Of a DNA stretch of 64,000 nt, positions 16,742-24,410 are shown one piece after another. A program made the position numbers and the translations under genes. The notes under the pieces were generated by a model. The model searched no databases, was not told the DNA's origin, and worked only from the letters and a program-made list of their open reading frames with translations. Within the stretch, counting starts at the first letter, position 1. Each line of letters opens with the position of its first letter. The stretch comes from Arthrobacter sp. Marseille-P9274 (GTDB lineage Bacteria; Actinomycetota; Actinomycetes; Actinomycetales; Micrococcaceae), in contig NZ_CAMPOV010000001.1 in NCBI RefSeq assembly GCF_946892675.1, positions 718,033-782,032 on the forward strand, in the 5' to 3' direction.

Positions 16742-17725
16742 GTGGCTCAAGCCAACTCAGCAGGACCCGTGTCGCGCGGTCCTGCACTGGACCAGCCCGT
16801 GTCGTCCGTCGGCTGGCGGGACACGGTCGCCCGATCCCTGCTGCACTTCGATTTCGATTTCGACGAGCCGAAGTCCTTCACCGGAGCGGTGAGCAGCAGG
16901 CCGTTCGCGGACCTTGAGTTCATCAATATGGCGTGCGGCCGGCACGCGGCCTACCGGGACGCCTCGAAAATCAACCAGAGTCAGCGCCCGGAATACCTGC
17001 TGACGCTGCAGCTCTCCGGCGAGTTCCGCCTCACCCAGGATGACCGGACGGCCATCCTCAAGCCGGGCCAGTTCGCGTTCTACGACTCCAGCAAGCCGGC
17101 GTCGGTTTCCAGCAGCGACGACTACCGGTCGCTCTGCTTGAAGTTTCCGAAGAAACTCGTGGCAGCCTCGGGCGAGGCACTGGACGAGCTCACTGCCACA
17201 CGCCTCGACGCCGATTCAGGCCTGGCTCCCTCGGTGTGGGCTTTGCTGAGCACACTCAGCGAGACCGTCGATTCGGTTTCCAACGTCAACCGTTATTCGA
17301 CCGTCAGCAGTGTCATGAACCTGGTCGGAGCGATGCTTGCCAGCCAGGCCGGCGCTCCCGCACCAGTACGCCCCGAAGAGACCCGCGTGTCCCTGCTGCG
17401 ACGTATCCACGAGTACATCGACGAGCATTTGGGCGACCCGGAACTCGGTCCGCAGGAAGTCGCCGGCGCGCATTTCATATCGGTGCGGTACCTCCACAGC
17501 CTCTTCCAGGAGAGCGGGACCAGCGTCGCGGCATCGATCCGGGACCGAAGGGTGGAGCGCTGCCGCATCGACCTGGCCGACCCGGCACTCACCCACGTGC
17601 CGGCCGCCGCGATCGCCCGCCGCTGGGGCTTCAAGGGCGCCTCGCACTTCGGCCAGATCTTCAAGGCCGCAACCGGGCTGACACCGGCTGAATTCCGGCA
17701 CCGCGCCGGCGCAGGAATCCGCTGA
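16742..17725 (+). CDS. AraC-family transcriptional regulator
   Basis: A 327-residue regulator. The N-terminal ~200 residues form a cupin-like sensor of the AraC-binding-like type (LLTLQLSGEFRLTQDDR, then LKPGQFAFYDSSKP), and residues about 225-322 are the two-helix-turn-helix DNA-binding domain (GPQEVAGAHFISVRYLHSLF; AAIARRWGFKGASHFGQIFK). I take the GTG at 16742 as start because AGGGAGG is correctly spaced; the GTG at 16736 would be too close. It lies between an Fe-ADH gene (divergent) and the ring-cleavage operon (downstream, same strand), so it probably activates one or both in the presence of an aromatic inducer. Confidence 0.9.
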   Translation: MAQANSAGPVSRGPALDQPVSSVGWRDTVARSLLHFDFDFDEPKSFTGAVSSRPFADLEFINMACGRHAAYRDASKINQSQRPEYLLTLQLSGEFRLTQDDRTAILKPGQFAFYDSSKPASVSSSDDYRSLCLKFPKKLVAASGEALDELTATRLDADSGLAPSVWALLSTLSETVDSVSNVNRYSTVSSVMNLVGAMLASQAGAPAPVRPEETRVSLLRRIHEYIDEHLGDPELGPQEVAGAHFISVRYLHSLFQESGTSVAASIRDRRVERCRIDLADPALTHVPAAAIARRWGFKGASHFGQIFKAATGLTPAEFRHRAGAGIR

Positions 17726-17985
17726 TCCCGCCCCTCTCCTGACGACGTCCAACCGGCCGCCGACTCCATTCCCCTGCCCAGGGCGCCCGGCCGCACCATC
17801 CACCGGCCGTCCGCCAGCCTGCCTCTTTCCCCACGCGCCGTCCCGCGCCCTGTGCTCCGCCAACGCTGCACGCATTCGACATTGCAGCTCACTCTCACGT
17901 GATTTCAGTGGCACGGATCACAACTACGGTTGGTGCCAAGCCCGTCAGCAAGACCCGGGTTCAGAACATGTCGAAGGAGACAACC

Positions 17986-18939
17986 ATGACTTACATCGAA
18001 GGCTCGCACCACGTGACGCTGTCAGTCGGAGGCGCGCAGGAGGACGTGGACTTCCACGTCAAGACCCTGGGCATGCGCTTCATCAAGCGGACGGTGCTCT
18101 TCGACGGCTCCAAGCCGATCTACCACCTGTACTACTCCAATGCCAACGGAGATCCCTCGTCGGTCGTCACCACCTTCCCGTGGGCCCAGGCCGGCCTCCA
18201 CGGCAAACGCGGCACGAACCAGGCCCGCGAAGTACTTCTCTCCGTACCCGAAGGCTCGCTGGACTTCTGGCAGAAGCGCCTGACCGAGCACAAGGTCGAG
18301 GTCGAGAACATCGAGCGGTTCGACCAGCGGCGCCTGGCCTTCCGCCACCCCTCGGGCATCGAATACGTCTTTGTCCCCACCGTCGGCGACGAGCGCGAAG
18401 GCTTCGCCGGCAACGGCGTCCCGACCGAACACGCCATCCACGGCATCCACGGCGTCGGCATCCATGTCACCACCCCGGAGCGCATGGTGGATTTCGCCAA
18501 TGACACCTTCTTCTCCCAGGGCAACCTCTCCGAAGAAGGCGACCTCGCCCGGTTCCAGGTGGGCAACGCCAAGTACGGCAACCACGTCGAACTGACCGCG
18601 AACATCAGCGAGGACCAGGGCACCTGGCACTACGGCTCCGGCACCTACCACCACTTCGCCTGGAACCTGGACACCCTCAAGAACCAGGACGAGGTCAAGT
18701 TCGGGATCGAGGGCGCCGGCTATACCGACATCTCCGAGCTCAAGGACCGCAAGTACTTCAAGTCCGTCTACGTCCGCACCCCGGGCGGCGCCCTCTTCGA
18801 ACTGGCCGTCACCCACGAGGACGGCGGCTGGACCTGCGACGAGTCCCCGCAGGAACTGGGCAGCGCCTTCCAGCTTCCGGAACAGTTCGAGCACCGCCGC
18901 GGCGAAATCTTCGAACAGCTCGAGCACATCGACGTCTAG
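17986..18939 (+). CDS. Ring-cleaving dioxygenase, VOC superfamily (MhqO/MhqA-like)
   Basis: A 317-residue two-module vicinal-oxygen-chelate protein. Metal ligands are recognisable as the histidine in GSHHVTLSV (about residue 7-8), the histidine in HGVGIHVTT near 157, and a glutamate in ALFELAVTHEDGG near 270. Relatives such as MhqO cleave hydroquinone-type rings with Fe(II) and O2. The start is the ATG at 17986 with AAGGAG upstream. It leads an operon with a flavin monooxygenase, a flavin reductase and two hydrolases, which together would hydroxylate, cleave and hydrolyse an aromatic compound. Confidence 0.87.
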   Translation: MTYIEGSHHVTLSVGGAQEDVDFHVKTLGMRFIKRTVLFDGSKPIYHLYYSNANGDPSSVVTTFPWAQAGLHGKRGTNQAREVLLSVPEGSLDFWQKRLTEHKVEVENIERFDQRRLAFRHPSGIEYVFVPTVGDEREGFAGNGVPTEHAIHGIHGVGIHVTTPERMVDFANDTFFSQGNLSEEGDLARFQVGNAKYGNHVELTANISEDQGTWHYGSGTYHHFAWNLDTLKNQDEVKFGIEGAGYTDISELKDRKYFKSVYVRTPGGALFELAVTHEDGGWTCDESPQELGSAFQLPEQFEHRRGEIFEQLEHIDV

Positions 18940-18965
18940 GCACCCGTCAGACCAAGGAGAACACC

Positions 18966-20156
18966 ATGACTGAACAGACCCTCGCCACGTCGCGGCTGCA
19001 TGTCAGCGACGAGTTCGATGCCCTGATGGAGCGCCTCGACGCCATCACACCGTTGCTCAAGGCGAACGCCGACGCGAACGAAGCCGGCGGCCGCCTCACC
19101 CCCGAGGTGGAAGCCGCGCTGAAGGAATCCGGCGCCTACAAGGTCGGCATCCCCCGCAGCCTGGGCGGCTACGAATTCTCGCCCCGACAGGTGATCCAGG
19201 CCATCGAGAAAATTTCCTACGCCGATGCCTCCGCCGGCTGGGTCTTCATGGCCCTGCAGATGATCACCGGCACCACCGCGGCGTGGCTGCCCGAAGAAGC
19301 CACCGCCGAGCTGTTCCCGGGGGGCGACGAATACGCCCTCATCGCGGGTCAGGGCACCCGCCTGGGCAAGGCGGTGAAGGCCGACGGCGGCTACCGGCTT
19401 TCCGGGTCGTGGTCCTTCGCCTCGGGCATGCACCAGGCCACGCACATCCACACCGCGGCCTTCTGCGAAGAGACCGGGCAGGCGCTGGTGTTCACCCTGC
19501 CCAAGGAGCAGGCGACCCTGATCGACAACTGGGACGTAATGGGCCTGAGGGCCACCGGCTCGATCGACTACGTCATCGAGGACGTGTTCGTGCCGGAGAG
19601 CTACGTCTACGAGGTGTCCACCATGGATGCCCTGAACGGCGGCGCGATCTACCACCTGGGCCTGGCCAACATGTCCGGCATCTGCCATACCGGCTGGGCG
19701 CTCGGCGTCGCACGCCGCGTCCTGGACGAGATGAAGGACCTCGCGCAGAAGAAGTCGGGTGCTCCCGGCGCCTCGGTGGACACCGACCAGTTCCACGCGG
19801 CCTTCGCGCAGGCCGAAGCCAAACTCCGCTCGGCGCGTGCCCTGGTCATGGAAACCTGGGCGGACAACGAGGCGACCCTGGACGAGGGCGAGCTGCTCTC
19901 TACCGAGCAGGAAACCCTGACCCGGCTGACGCTGAACAACACCACCTGGTCCGCCCACGACGTCGTTATGACGGTCTACAAGTGGGCCGCCACCGCGGCG
20001 CTGCGTTCCGGCGACCTGCAGCGCTTCTTCCGCGACATGCATGCCGGCACCCAGCACGTCACCTCCGGGCCGGTGGTCCTGCAGAACTGCGGCCGCCACC
20101 TGGCCGGGCTGGCACCCAACGCCCACTGGGTCTTCCTCGAGCTGAAGGACCAGTAG
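18966..20156 (+). CDS. Acyl-CoA-dehydrogenase-fold flavin-dependent monooxygenase (oxygenase component)
   Basis: A 396-residue protein of the acyl-CoA dehydrogenase/HpaB-like group D family: an N-terminal helical domain, a central beta domain (YRLSGSWSFASGMHQATH near residue 142-159; GLRATGSIDYVIEDVFVPE near 193-211) and a C-terminal four-helix bundle. The flavin reductase gene just downstream indicates a two-component monooxygenase using supplied reduced flavin (as HsaA, DszC or similar) rather than a true acyl-CoA dehydrogenase. It follows the ring-cleaving dioxygenase by 26 bp and starts after CAAGGAG. The likely role is hydroxylation to a dihydroxylated ring; substrate unknown. Confidence 0.85.
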   Translation: MTEQTLATSRLHVSDEFDALMERLDAITPLLKANADANEAGGRLTPEVEAALKESGAYKVGIPRSLGGYEFSPRQVIQAIEKISYADASAGWVFMALQMITGTTAAWLPEEATAELFPGGDEYALIAGQGTRLGKAVKADGGYRLSGSWSFASGMHQATHIHTAAFCEETGQALVFTLPKEQATLIDNWDVMGLRATGSIDYVIEDVFVPESYVYEVSTMDALNGGAIYHLGLANMSGICHTGWALGVARRVLDEMKDLAQKKSGAPGASVDTDQFHAAFAQAEAKLRSARALVMETWADNEATLDEGELLSTEQETLTRLTLNNTTWSAHDVVMTVYKWAATAALRSGDLQRFFRDMHAGTQHVTSGPVVLQNCGRHLAGLAPNAHWVFLELKDQ

Positions 20157-20168
20157 GCATTCACCCAC

Positions 20169-20201
20169 GGCGTGCCGGCCGGCGCCTTCGGCCGGCACGC
20201 C
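20169..20201. terminator. Intra-operon GC hairpin
   Basis: A perfect 13-bp stem, GGCGTGCCGGCCG (20169-20181) with CGGCCGGCACGCC (20189-20201), 7-base loop, in the gap between the oxygenase and flavin reductase genes. There is no T-run. It may attenuate transcription or protect the upstream mRNA so that oxygenase is made in excess over reductase. Confidence 0.6.
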
Positions 20202-20235
20202 TTCGATCATCTCTGGCGACCTCAAGGAGCCCCTC

Positions 20236-20802
20236 ATGCCCAGCACCTCCACCCAGGCCGCGGACCGCCCGGCCGCACACTTCGACCAGCTGCTCGCGGC
20301 GGACGACTTCAAGGCGGCCTTCCGCAACCACCCGGCCGGCGTCTCCATCGTCACCGCGGACCCCGGGGACGGCCCCGTCGGCCTCACTGCCACCTCGGTC
20401 TTCTCCGTCTCCGCCAATCCCCCGCTGCTCGTGTTCTCGCTCTCCGGGCATTCCTCCTCGGCGCCGGCCCTGAGGAGGGCGGAAACCGTCGTCGTGCACT
20501 TGCTTGGCGCGGACCAGCTGGATCTGGCGAAGACGTTCTCCACCAGCGGGATCGACCGCTTCGCGGACGCCGGCAGCTGGACCCGGCTGGTCACCGGCGA
20601 ACCGGTCCTTCCCTCGGCCAACGCGTGGCTGCGCGGGAAGATCGTGAACCAGATGGACGCCGGCGATTCGACCGTCGTCGCCGTCCAGGTGCTCCAGGTC
20701 AAGGTGCCCGACGACCAGGCCCGGGCCGCCGGGCAGTCGCACCCGCTGGTCTACCACAACCGCACCTGGCACCACCTCGGCGACCATTCGGCCCTCTCAT
20801 GA
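20236..20802 (+). CDS. Flavin reductase (reductase component of two-component monooxygenase)
   Basis: A 188-residue flavin reductase-like protein with the family core FRNHPAGVSIVTA near residue 32-44, GLTATSVFSVSANPPLLVFSL near 53-73 and a C-terminal segment ending YHNRTWHHLG. These enzymes use NAD(P)H to reduce FMN or FAD, which diffuses to the oxygenase. It lies 79 bp after the oxygenase gene and overlaps the next gene by four bases (ATGA). GGAG lies about eight bases before the start. Confidence 0.9.
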   Translation: MPSTSTQAADRPAAHFDQLLAADDFKAAFRNHPAGVSIVTADPGDGPVGLTATSVFSVSANPPLLVFSLSGHSSSAPALRRAETVVVHLLGADQLDLAKTFSTSGIDRFADAGSWTRLVTGEPVLPSANAWLRGKIVNQMDAGDSTVVAVQVLQVKVPDDQARAAGQSHPLVYHNRTWHHLGDHSALS

Positions 20803-21449
20803 CGCCCAACCCGCACCTCGAACCGGAACCGGTGCTCCACGGGGCCGCGCTGGACGATGCCGACTTCGCCGTCCTCGCGGTCCACGGCCGCGGCCAGTCC
20901 CCCGCCTTCATGCAGGATCTGGCGGACCGGATCGGGCTGCCCGGCTTCGGCTACTTGTTGCCCGCAGCGTCGGGCAGCACCTGGTACCCCGGCGGCTTCA
21001 TGCAGCCGATCCAAGACAACCAGCCGCACCTCGACCACGCACTGGAAGCCATCGGCACCCATCTCGACGGTCTGCGTGCCCGGGGCTTCGGCCCGGAGCG
21101 GACCGTGCTGCTGGGTTTCTCGCAGGGCGCATGCCTGCTCTCCGAGTACCTGCTGCGCCACCAGGACCGCTACGCCGCCGCCGTCCTGCACACCGGCGGC
21201 TACCTCGGTCCGGTGGAGCACGGCTGGCCAGAGGAGGGAGCGCTCGACGGCGTGCCCGTCCTCCTCGCCTCTGCCGCGGAGGACGCCTGGGTACCGCTGC
21301 CGCGGATCGAGGCCACCGCCGTCGCACTCTCCAAGGCGGGCGCCGCCGTCGAACTCACCACCTATGACGACCCCGAACACCACATCAATGTCGACGCCGT
21401 CATCCTTATGCGCCGCCTGCTGCGCGCGCTCACCACGAAGGAGTCCTGA
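20799..21449 (+). CDS. Phospholipase/carboxylesterase-type alpha/beta hydrolase (MhqD-like)
   Basis: A 216-residue small alpha/beta hydrolase: oxyanion segment LAVHGRGQSP near residue 25, nucleophile elbow GFSQGA near 106, a later acidic residue in AAEDAWVP near 163 and the histidine in DPEHH near 190. This family hydrolyses esters or thioesters; MhqD of the Bacillus quinone-response system is a relative encoded beside a ring-cleaving dioxygenase, as here. The start is the ATG at 20799 overlapping the reductase stop. A longer in-frame reading upstream to 20172 has no start signal and overlaps the reductase gene. Confidence 0.85.
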   Translation: MTPNPHLEPEPVLHGAALDDADFAVLAVHGRGQSPAFMQDLADRIGLPGFGYLLPAASGSTWYPGGFMQPIQDNQPHLDHALEAIGTHLDGLRARGFGPERTVLLGFSQGACLLSEYLLRHQDRYAAAVLHTGGYLGPVEHGWPEEGALDGVPVLLASAAEDAWVPLPRIEATAVALSKAGAAVELTTYDDPEHHINVDAVILMRRLLRALTTKES

Positions 21450-22454
21450 ATGTCCACCGCACCCCACCTTGCAGATACACCTTTGGTCACCTCGCGCCGC
21501 GGACAGTTCTGGGTGCCCGGGGAGAGAGTGGCGACGCCGGGAGGCACCGTCCAGCGCGGGCCCATGTTCGTCATGTGGGAGGCACCTGAGACCGTCACCC
21601 GGCCCTACCCGCTCGTGCTGGTGCACGGCGGCGGCGGCCAGGGCACCGACTGGACCGGGACGCCGGACGGACGGCCGGGCTGGGCCCAGCGGTTCGTCGA
21701 GGCCGGCTTCGCCGTCTACATCGTTGACCGTCCGGCGCACGGCCGCTCGCCGTACCACCCTGACGTCGTCGGACCGATGGGCGGCGCGTTCCCGTACGAG
21801 GCCGCCGGAGGGCTGTTCCTGCCCGAGGACGCTGCCGGCGCGCAGACCCAGTGGGGCTACGACCGCGAGGTCGGCTCCTGGCATCTGGACCAGCTGACGG
21901 CGTCAATGGGGCCGCTGCCGGCCGACCTCGCCGAATCGCAGGCCATGGATGCGGACCGCCTCGCCGCGCTGCTCGACCTCATCGGGCCCGCCGTCCTGGT
22001 CACGCATTCCGCCGGCGGCCCCGCCGGCTGGCTGGCAGCTGACGCCAGGCCGGACCTGGTCAAGGGGATCGCCGCCGTCGAGCCCGTCGGCCCGCCCTTC
22101 GCGGAGCTGCCGGGCATGGGCACCCTCTCGTGGGGGCTGACCTCCGCGCCGATCGGCTACCGCCAGGAATTCGCCACCGCCGAGGAAGCGCGGGAGGCGG
22201 ATCCCGACACCCTCGCTATTGACGGCCTGGAGGGCAAGCCGGTGGCCGTCGTCGTCGGAAGCGCCTCGCCCTTCGCCGGCTTCGAACCGGACGTCGTCTC
22301 CTTCCTGCAGGCAGCCGGGGCGGACGCCGAGCTGCTGCATCTGAAGGAACACGGCATCGAGGGCAACGGCCACGGCCTGATCTTCGAATCCAACTCCGAC
22401 GAGACGGTCAAGCCCGTCATCGCGTGGATCGAGGCGCGCTGCCAGGCGGGGTAA
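21450..22454 (+). CDS. Alpha/beta hydrolase
   Basis: A 334-residue hydrolase starting immediately after the TGA of the previous gene. It shows the oxyanion region VLVHGGGGQGTDW near residue 54, DRPAHGRSPY near 91, and a nucleophile elbow THSAGGPAG near 187; this departs slightly from GxSxG by having T in the first position. A histidine near the C-terminus is in EGNGHGLIFE. It ends the ring-cleavage operon and could hydrolyse the ring-fission product or an ester substrate entering the pathway. The exact reaction is unknown. Confidence 0.82.
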   Translation: MSTAPHLADTPLVTSRRGQFWVPGERVATPGGTVQRGPMFVMWEAPETVTRPYPLVLVHGGGGQGTDWTGTPDGRPGWAQRFVEAGFAVYIVDRPAHGRSPYHPDVVGPMGGAFPYEAAGGLFLPEDAAGAQTQWGYDREVGSWHLDQLTASMGPLPADLAESQAMDADRLAALLDLIGPAVLVTHSAGGPAGWLAADARPDLVKGIAAVEPVGPPFAELPGMGTLSWGLTSAPIGYRQEFATAEEAREADPDTLAIDGLEGKPVAVVVGSASPFAGFEPDVVSFLQAAGADAELLHLKEHGIEGNGHGLIFESNSDETVKPVIAWIEARCQAG

Positions 22455-22468
22455 CGCGAGCGCCCACA

Positions 22469-22494
22469 TAGAATGAGCGGGTGACATTTACCCG
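22469..22494 (+). promoter_or_regulatory. GntR-gene promoter with overlapping inverted repeat
   Basis: A TAGAAT -10-like element (22469-22474) is followed by CGGGT-N7-ACCCG (22478-22494), which would span the transcription start about 10-25 bp before the GntR ATG. This is a natural position for an autoregulatory operator. Pattern only. Confidence 0.4.
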
Positions 22495-22503
22495 GGGGAC
22501 GGC

Positions 22504-23217
22504 ATGAGTTCGCGGCTGCATAGCCTGGTCATCGAGACGCTCGGCCGGCGCATCGTCTCCGGGGAGCTCGCTCCGGGCGCCACCATGTTCTCGGAACGGC
22601 TGGAAGAGGAGCTCGGCGTCTCCCGCTCCGTGGCCCGCGAGGCGGTGCGGGTGCTGCAGTCGCTCGGGCTGGTGGAGACGGTCAAGCGCGTGGGCATCCG
22701 CGTGCTGCCGCGGGAACGCTGGAATGTCTTCGACCCGTCGGTGATCCGCTGGCGGCTGGCCGACGCGGGCAAGGGCGCGCAGCTGCGGTCGCTGACCGAG
22801 CTGCGCGCCGCCGTCGAACCCGCGGCCGCGGAGCTGGCGGCGCAGCACTCCCCCGAGGACATCGCGGCGGAACTGCTCGCGGTGGCCGCCCGGATGCGGA
22901 AGCTGGGCCGGGCCGGAGACCTGCAGGGATTCCTTGAGCTGGACATCCATTTCCACGCACTGGTCCTCGCCGCCTCCGGCAACGAGATGTTCACGCAGAT
23001 GGAGTCGATGATCGCCGAGGTGCTGCGCGGCCGCACTGACTACGGCCTGATGCCTACCCATCCGCACGAGGAGGCGCTGCAGCTGCACGTCGACGTCGCC
23101 AACGCCATCCAGAGCGGGCAGCCCGAGGCGGCCCGCGAGGCGATGGACAAGATCATGCGGCGGACCGTGGCCGAGGTCGAGAGCGTCTGGCGGGACGAGC
23201 CGCGCGTCTTCGGCTGA
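22504..23217 (+). CDS. GntR-family regulator, FadR subfamily
   Basis: A 237-residue regulator: winged helix N-terminus (LGRRIVSGELAPGATMFSER, then GVSRSVAREAVRVLQSLGLV, about residues 12-60) and an all-helical FCD ligand-binding domain with metal-ligand-like positions (DIHFHALVLAASGNEMF near 149; HPHEEALQLHVDVANAI near 184). FCD regulators commonly sense sugar acids or organic acids. It lies 49 bp after the hydrolase and about 5 kb from the start of the idonate operon, so it could serve either; D-gluconate-type effectors are common for its family. GGGGGA precedes the ATG. Confidence 0.9.
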   Translation: MSSRLHSLVIETLGRRIVSGELAPGATMFSERLEEELGVSRSVAREAVRVLQSLGLVETVKRVGIRVLPRERWNVFDPSVIRWRLADAGKGAQLRSLTELRAAVEPAAAELAAQHSPEDIAAELLAVAARMRKLGRAGDLQGFLELDIHFHALVLAASGNEMFTQMESMIAEVLRGRTDYGLMPTHPHEEALQLHVDVANAIQSGQPEAAREAMDKIMRRTVAEVESVWRDEPRVFG

Positions 23218-23289
23218 AGCTGCCACGTCCAGGCATCAAACCCCGCGGAGAGCGGTGCCAGCCGGGGAAGTTTGAGGCAGACTGGTCGC

Positions 23290-24363
23290 GTGAGCGGAAT
23301 CCCGTGGGTGCTGCACGTCGACCTCGACCAGTTCATCGCGGCGGTCGAGGTGCTCCGGCGGCCGGAACTTGCGGGCAGGCCGATCATTGTCGGCGGGCGG
23401 GGCGACCCCACGGAACGGGCCGTGGTGTCGACCGCATCCTACGAGGCCAGGGCGTTCGGCGTGGGCTCCGGAATGCCCCTGCGCATCGCGGCCCGGAAAG
23501 TCCCCGACGCCGTCATCCTGCCCGTCGACCACGAGGCCTACCTCGCGGCGTCCGAAACGGTGATGGCCACCCTGCGCGAACAGCCCCGAGCCACCGTGCA
23601 GGTGCTGGGCTGGGACGAAGCCTTCGTCGGGACCGAGACGGAGAACCCGGAGGCCTACGCCCGGCAAATACAGTCCTCCGTCCTGGAGCGGACGCGGCTG
23701 CACTGCAGCGTGGGCATCGGCGACACCCTTGTCCGGGCCAAGGTCGCCACCGGATTCGGCAAGCCGGCCGGCGTCTTCCGCCTCACCGCCGCGAACTGGC
23801 TCGACGTCATGGGCAGCCGTCCCACCAAGGACCTGTGGGGCGTCGGCACCAAGGTGTCGGGCCGGCTTGCCAAACTCGGCATCAACACCGTCGCCGAGCT
23901 CGCCGCGGCCGACCCCCAGGACCTGGTCCCGGAGTTCGGCCCCCGGATGGGCCCCTGGTACGCGGAGCTCGGACGCGGGGACGGCGCCAGCGTCGTAGAC
24001 GACACCCCGTGGGTTGCCCGCGGGCATAGCCGGGAAACCACCTTCCAGCGCGACCTGACCGAGCCCGCCCAGGTGGACGACGCCGTGAGGGAGCTTGCCA
24101 AGCATGTCCTGGAGGATGTTGCGGCCGAAGGACGGCCCGTCGTCGGGCTGACCCTGAAGGTCCGGTACGCGCCGTTCTTCACCAAGACCCACGCGAAGAA
24201 GATTCCAGAGACGTTCGATCGGAACGAAGTCCTCGCGCGGGCCCTGGACCTGGCAACCGCGATCGAAGCAGGCCGTCCCATCCGGCTCCTGGGCCTGCGG
24301 GCCGAAATGGCCATGCCCGACGATGCCCGCAAGGGGCACACACCGACGCGCGGCGGCTGGTGA
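23290..24363 (+). CDS. dinB: DNA polymerase IV-type Y-family translesion polymerase
   Basis: A 357-residue Y-family polymerase. Catalytic acidic residues are visible in HVDLDQFIAAVE near residue 8-18 and GWDEAFVGTE near 101-110, with the TASYEARAFGV segment near 48 and helix-hairpin-helix regions near 180-215 (GVGTKVSGRLAKLGI). The little-finger domain is present (RETTFQRDL), but I see no QxxLF-type beta-clamp motif at the end (DARKGHTPTRGGW), as in the shorter mycobacterial DinB paralogues. I prefer the GTG at 23290 over the TTG at 23272, which has no usable ribosome site. It converges with idnD. Confidence 0.9.
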   Translation: MSGIPWVLHVDLDQFIAAVEVLRRPELAGRPIIVGGRGDPTERAVVSTASYEARAFGVGSGMPLRIAARKVPDAVILPVDHEAYLAASETVMATLREQPRATVQVLGWDEAFVGTETENPEAYARQIQSSVLERTRLHCSVGIGDTLVRAKVATGFGKPAGVFRLTAANWLDVMGSRPTKDLWGVGTKVSGRLAKLGINTVAELAAADPQDLVPEFGPRMGPWYAELGRGDGASVVDDTPWVARGHSRETTFQRDLTEPAQVDDAVRELAKHVLEDVAAEGRPVVGLTLKVRYAPFFTKTHAKKIPETFDRNEVLARALDLATAIEAGRPIRLLGLRAEMAMPDDARKGHTPTRGGW

Positions 24364-24374
24364 CACCGCCGCGC
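24348..24374. terminator. Hairpin shared by convergent dinB and idnD
   Basis: GCGCGGCGG (24348-24356) pairs with CCGCCGCGC (24366-24374) around a 9-base loop that contains the dinB stop codon. Being between converging genes it can terminate both dinB and the idonate operon. Confidence 0.55.
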
Positions 24375-24410
24375 CGGATCGTACGTGCCCCGCTACTCGG
24401 TTTCCGCCTA

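Noticed and set aside
17909-17938. TGGCAC-N18-GTGCCA as operator of the ring-cleavage operon
   Set aside because: Arms are only 6 bp with a long spacer, which is expected by chance in this composition; AraC sites are usually direct repeats.
18966-20156. True acyl-CoA dehydrogenase of fatty-acid oxidation
   Set aside because: The adjacent flavin reductase and ring-cleaving dioxygenase indicate a two-component monooxygenase.
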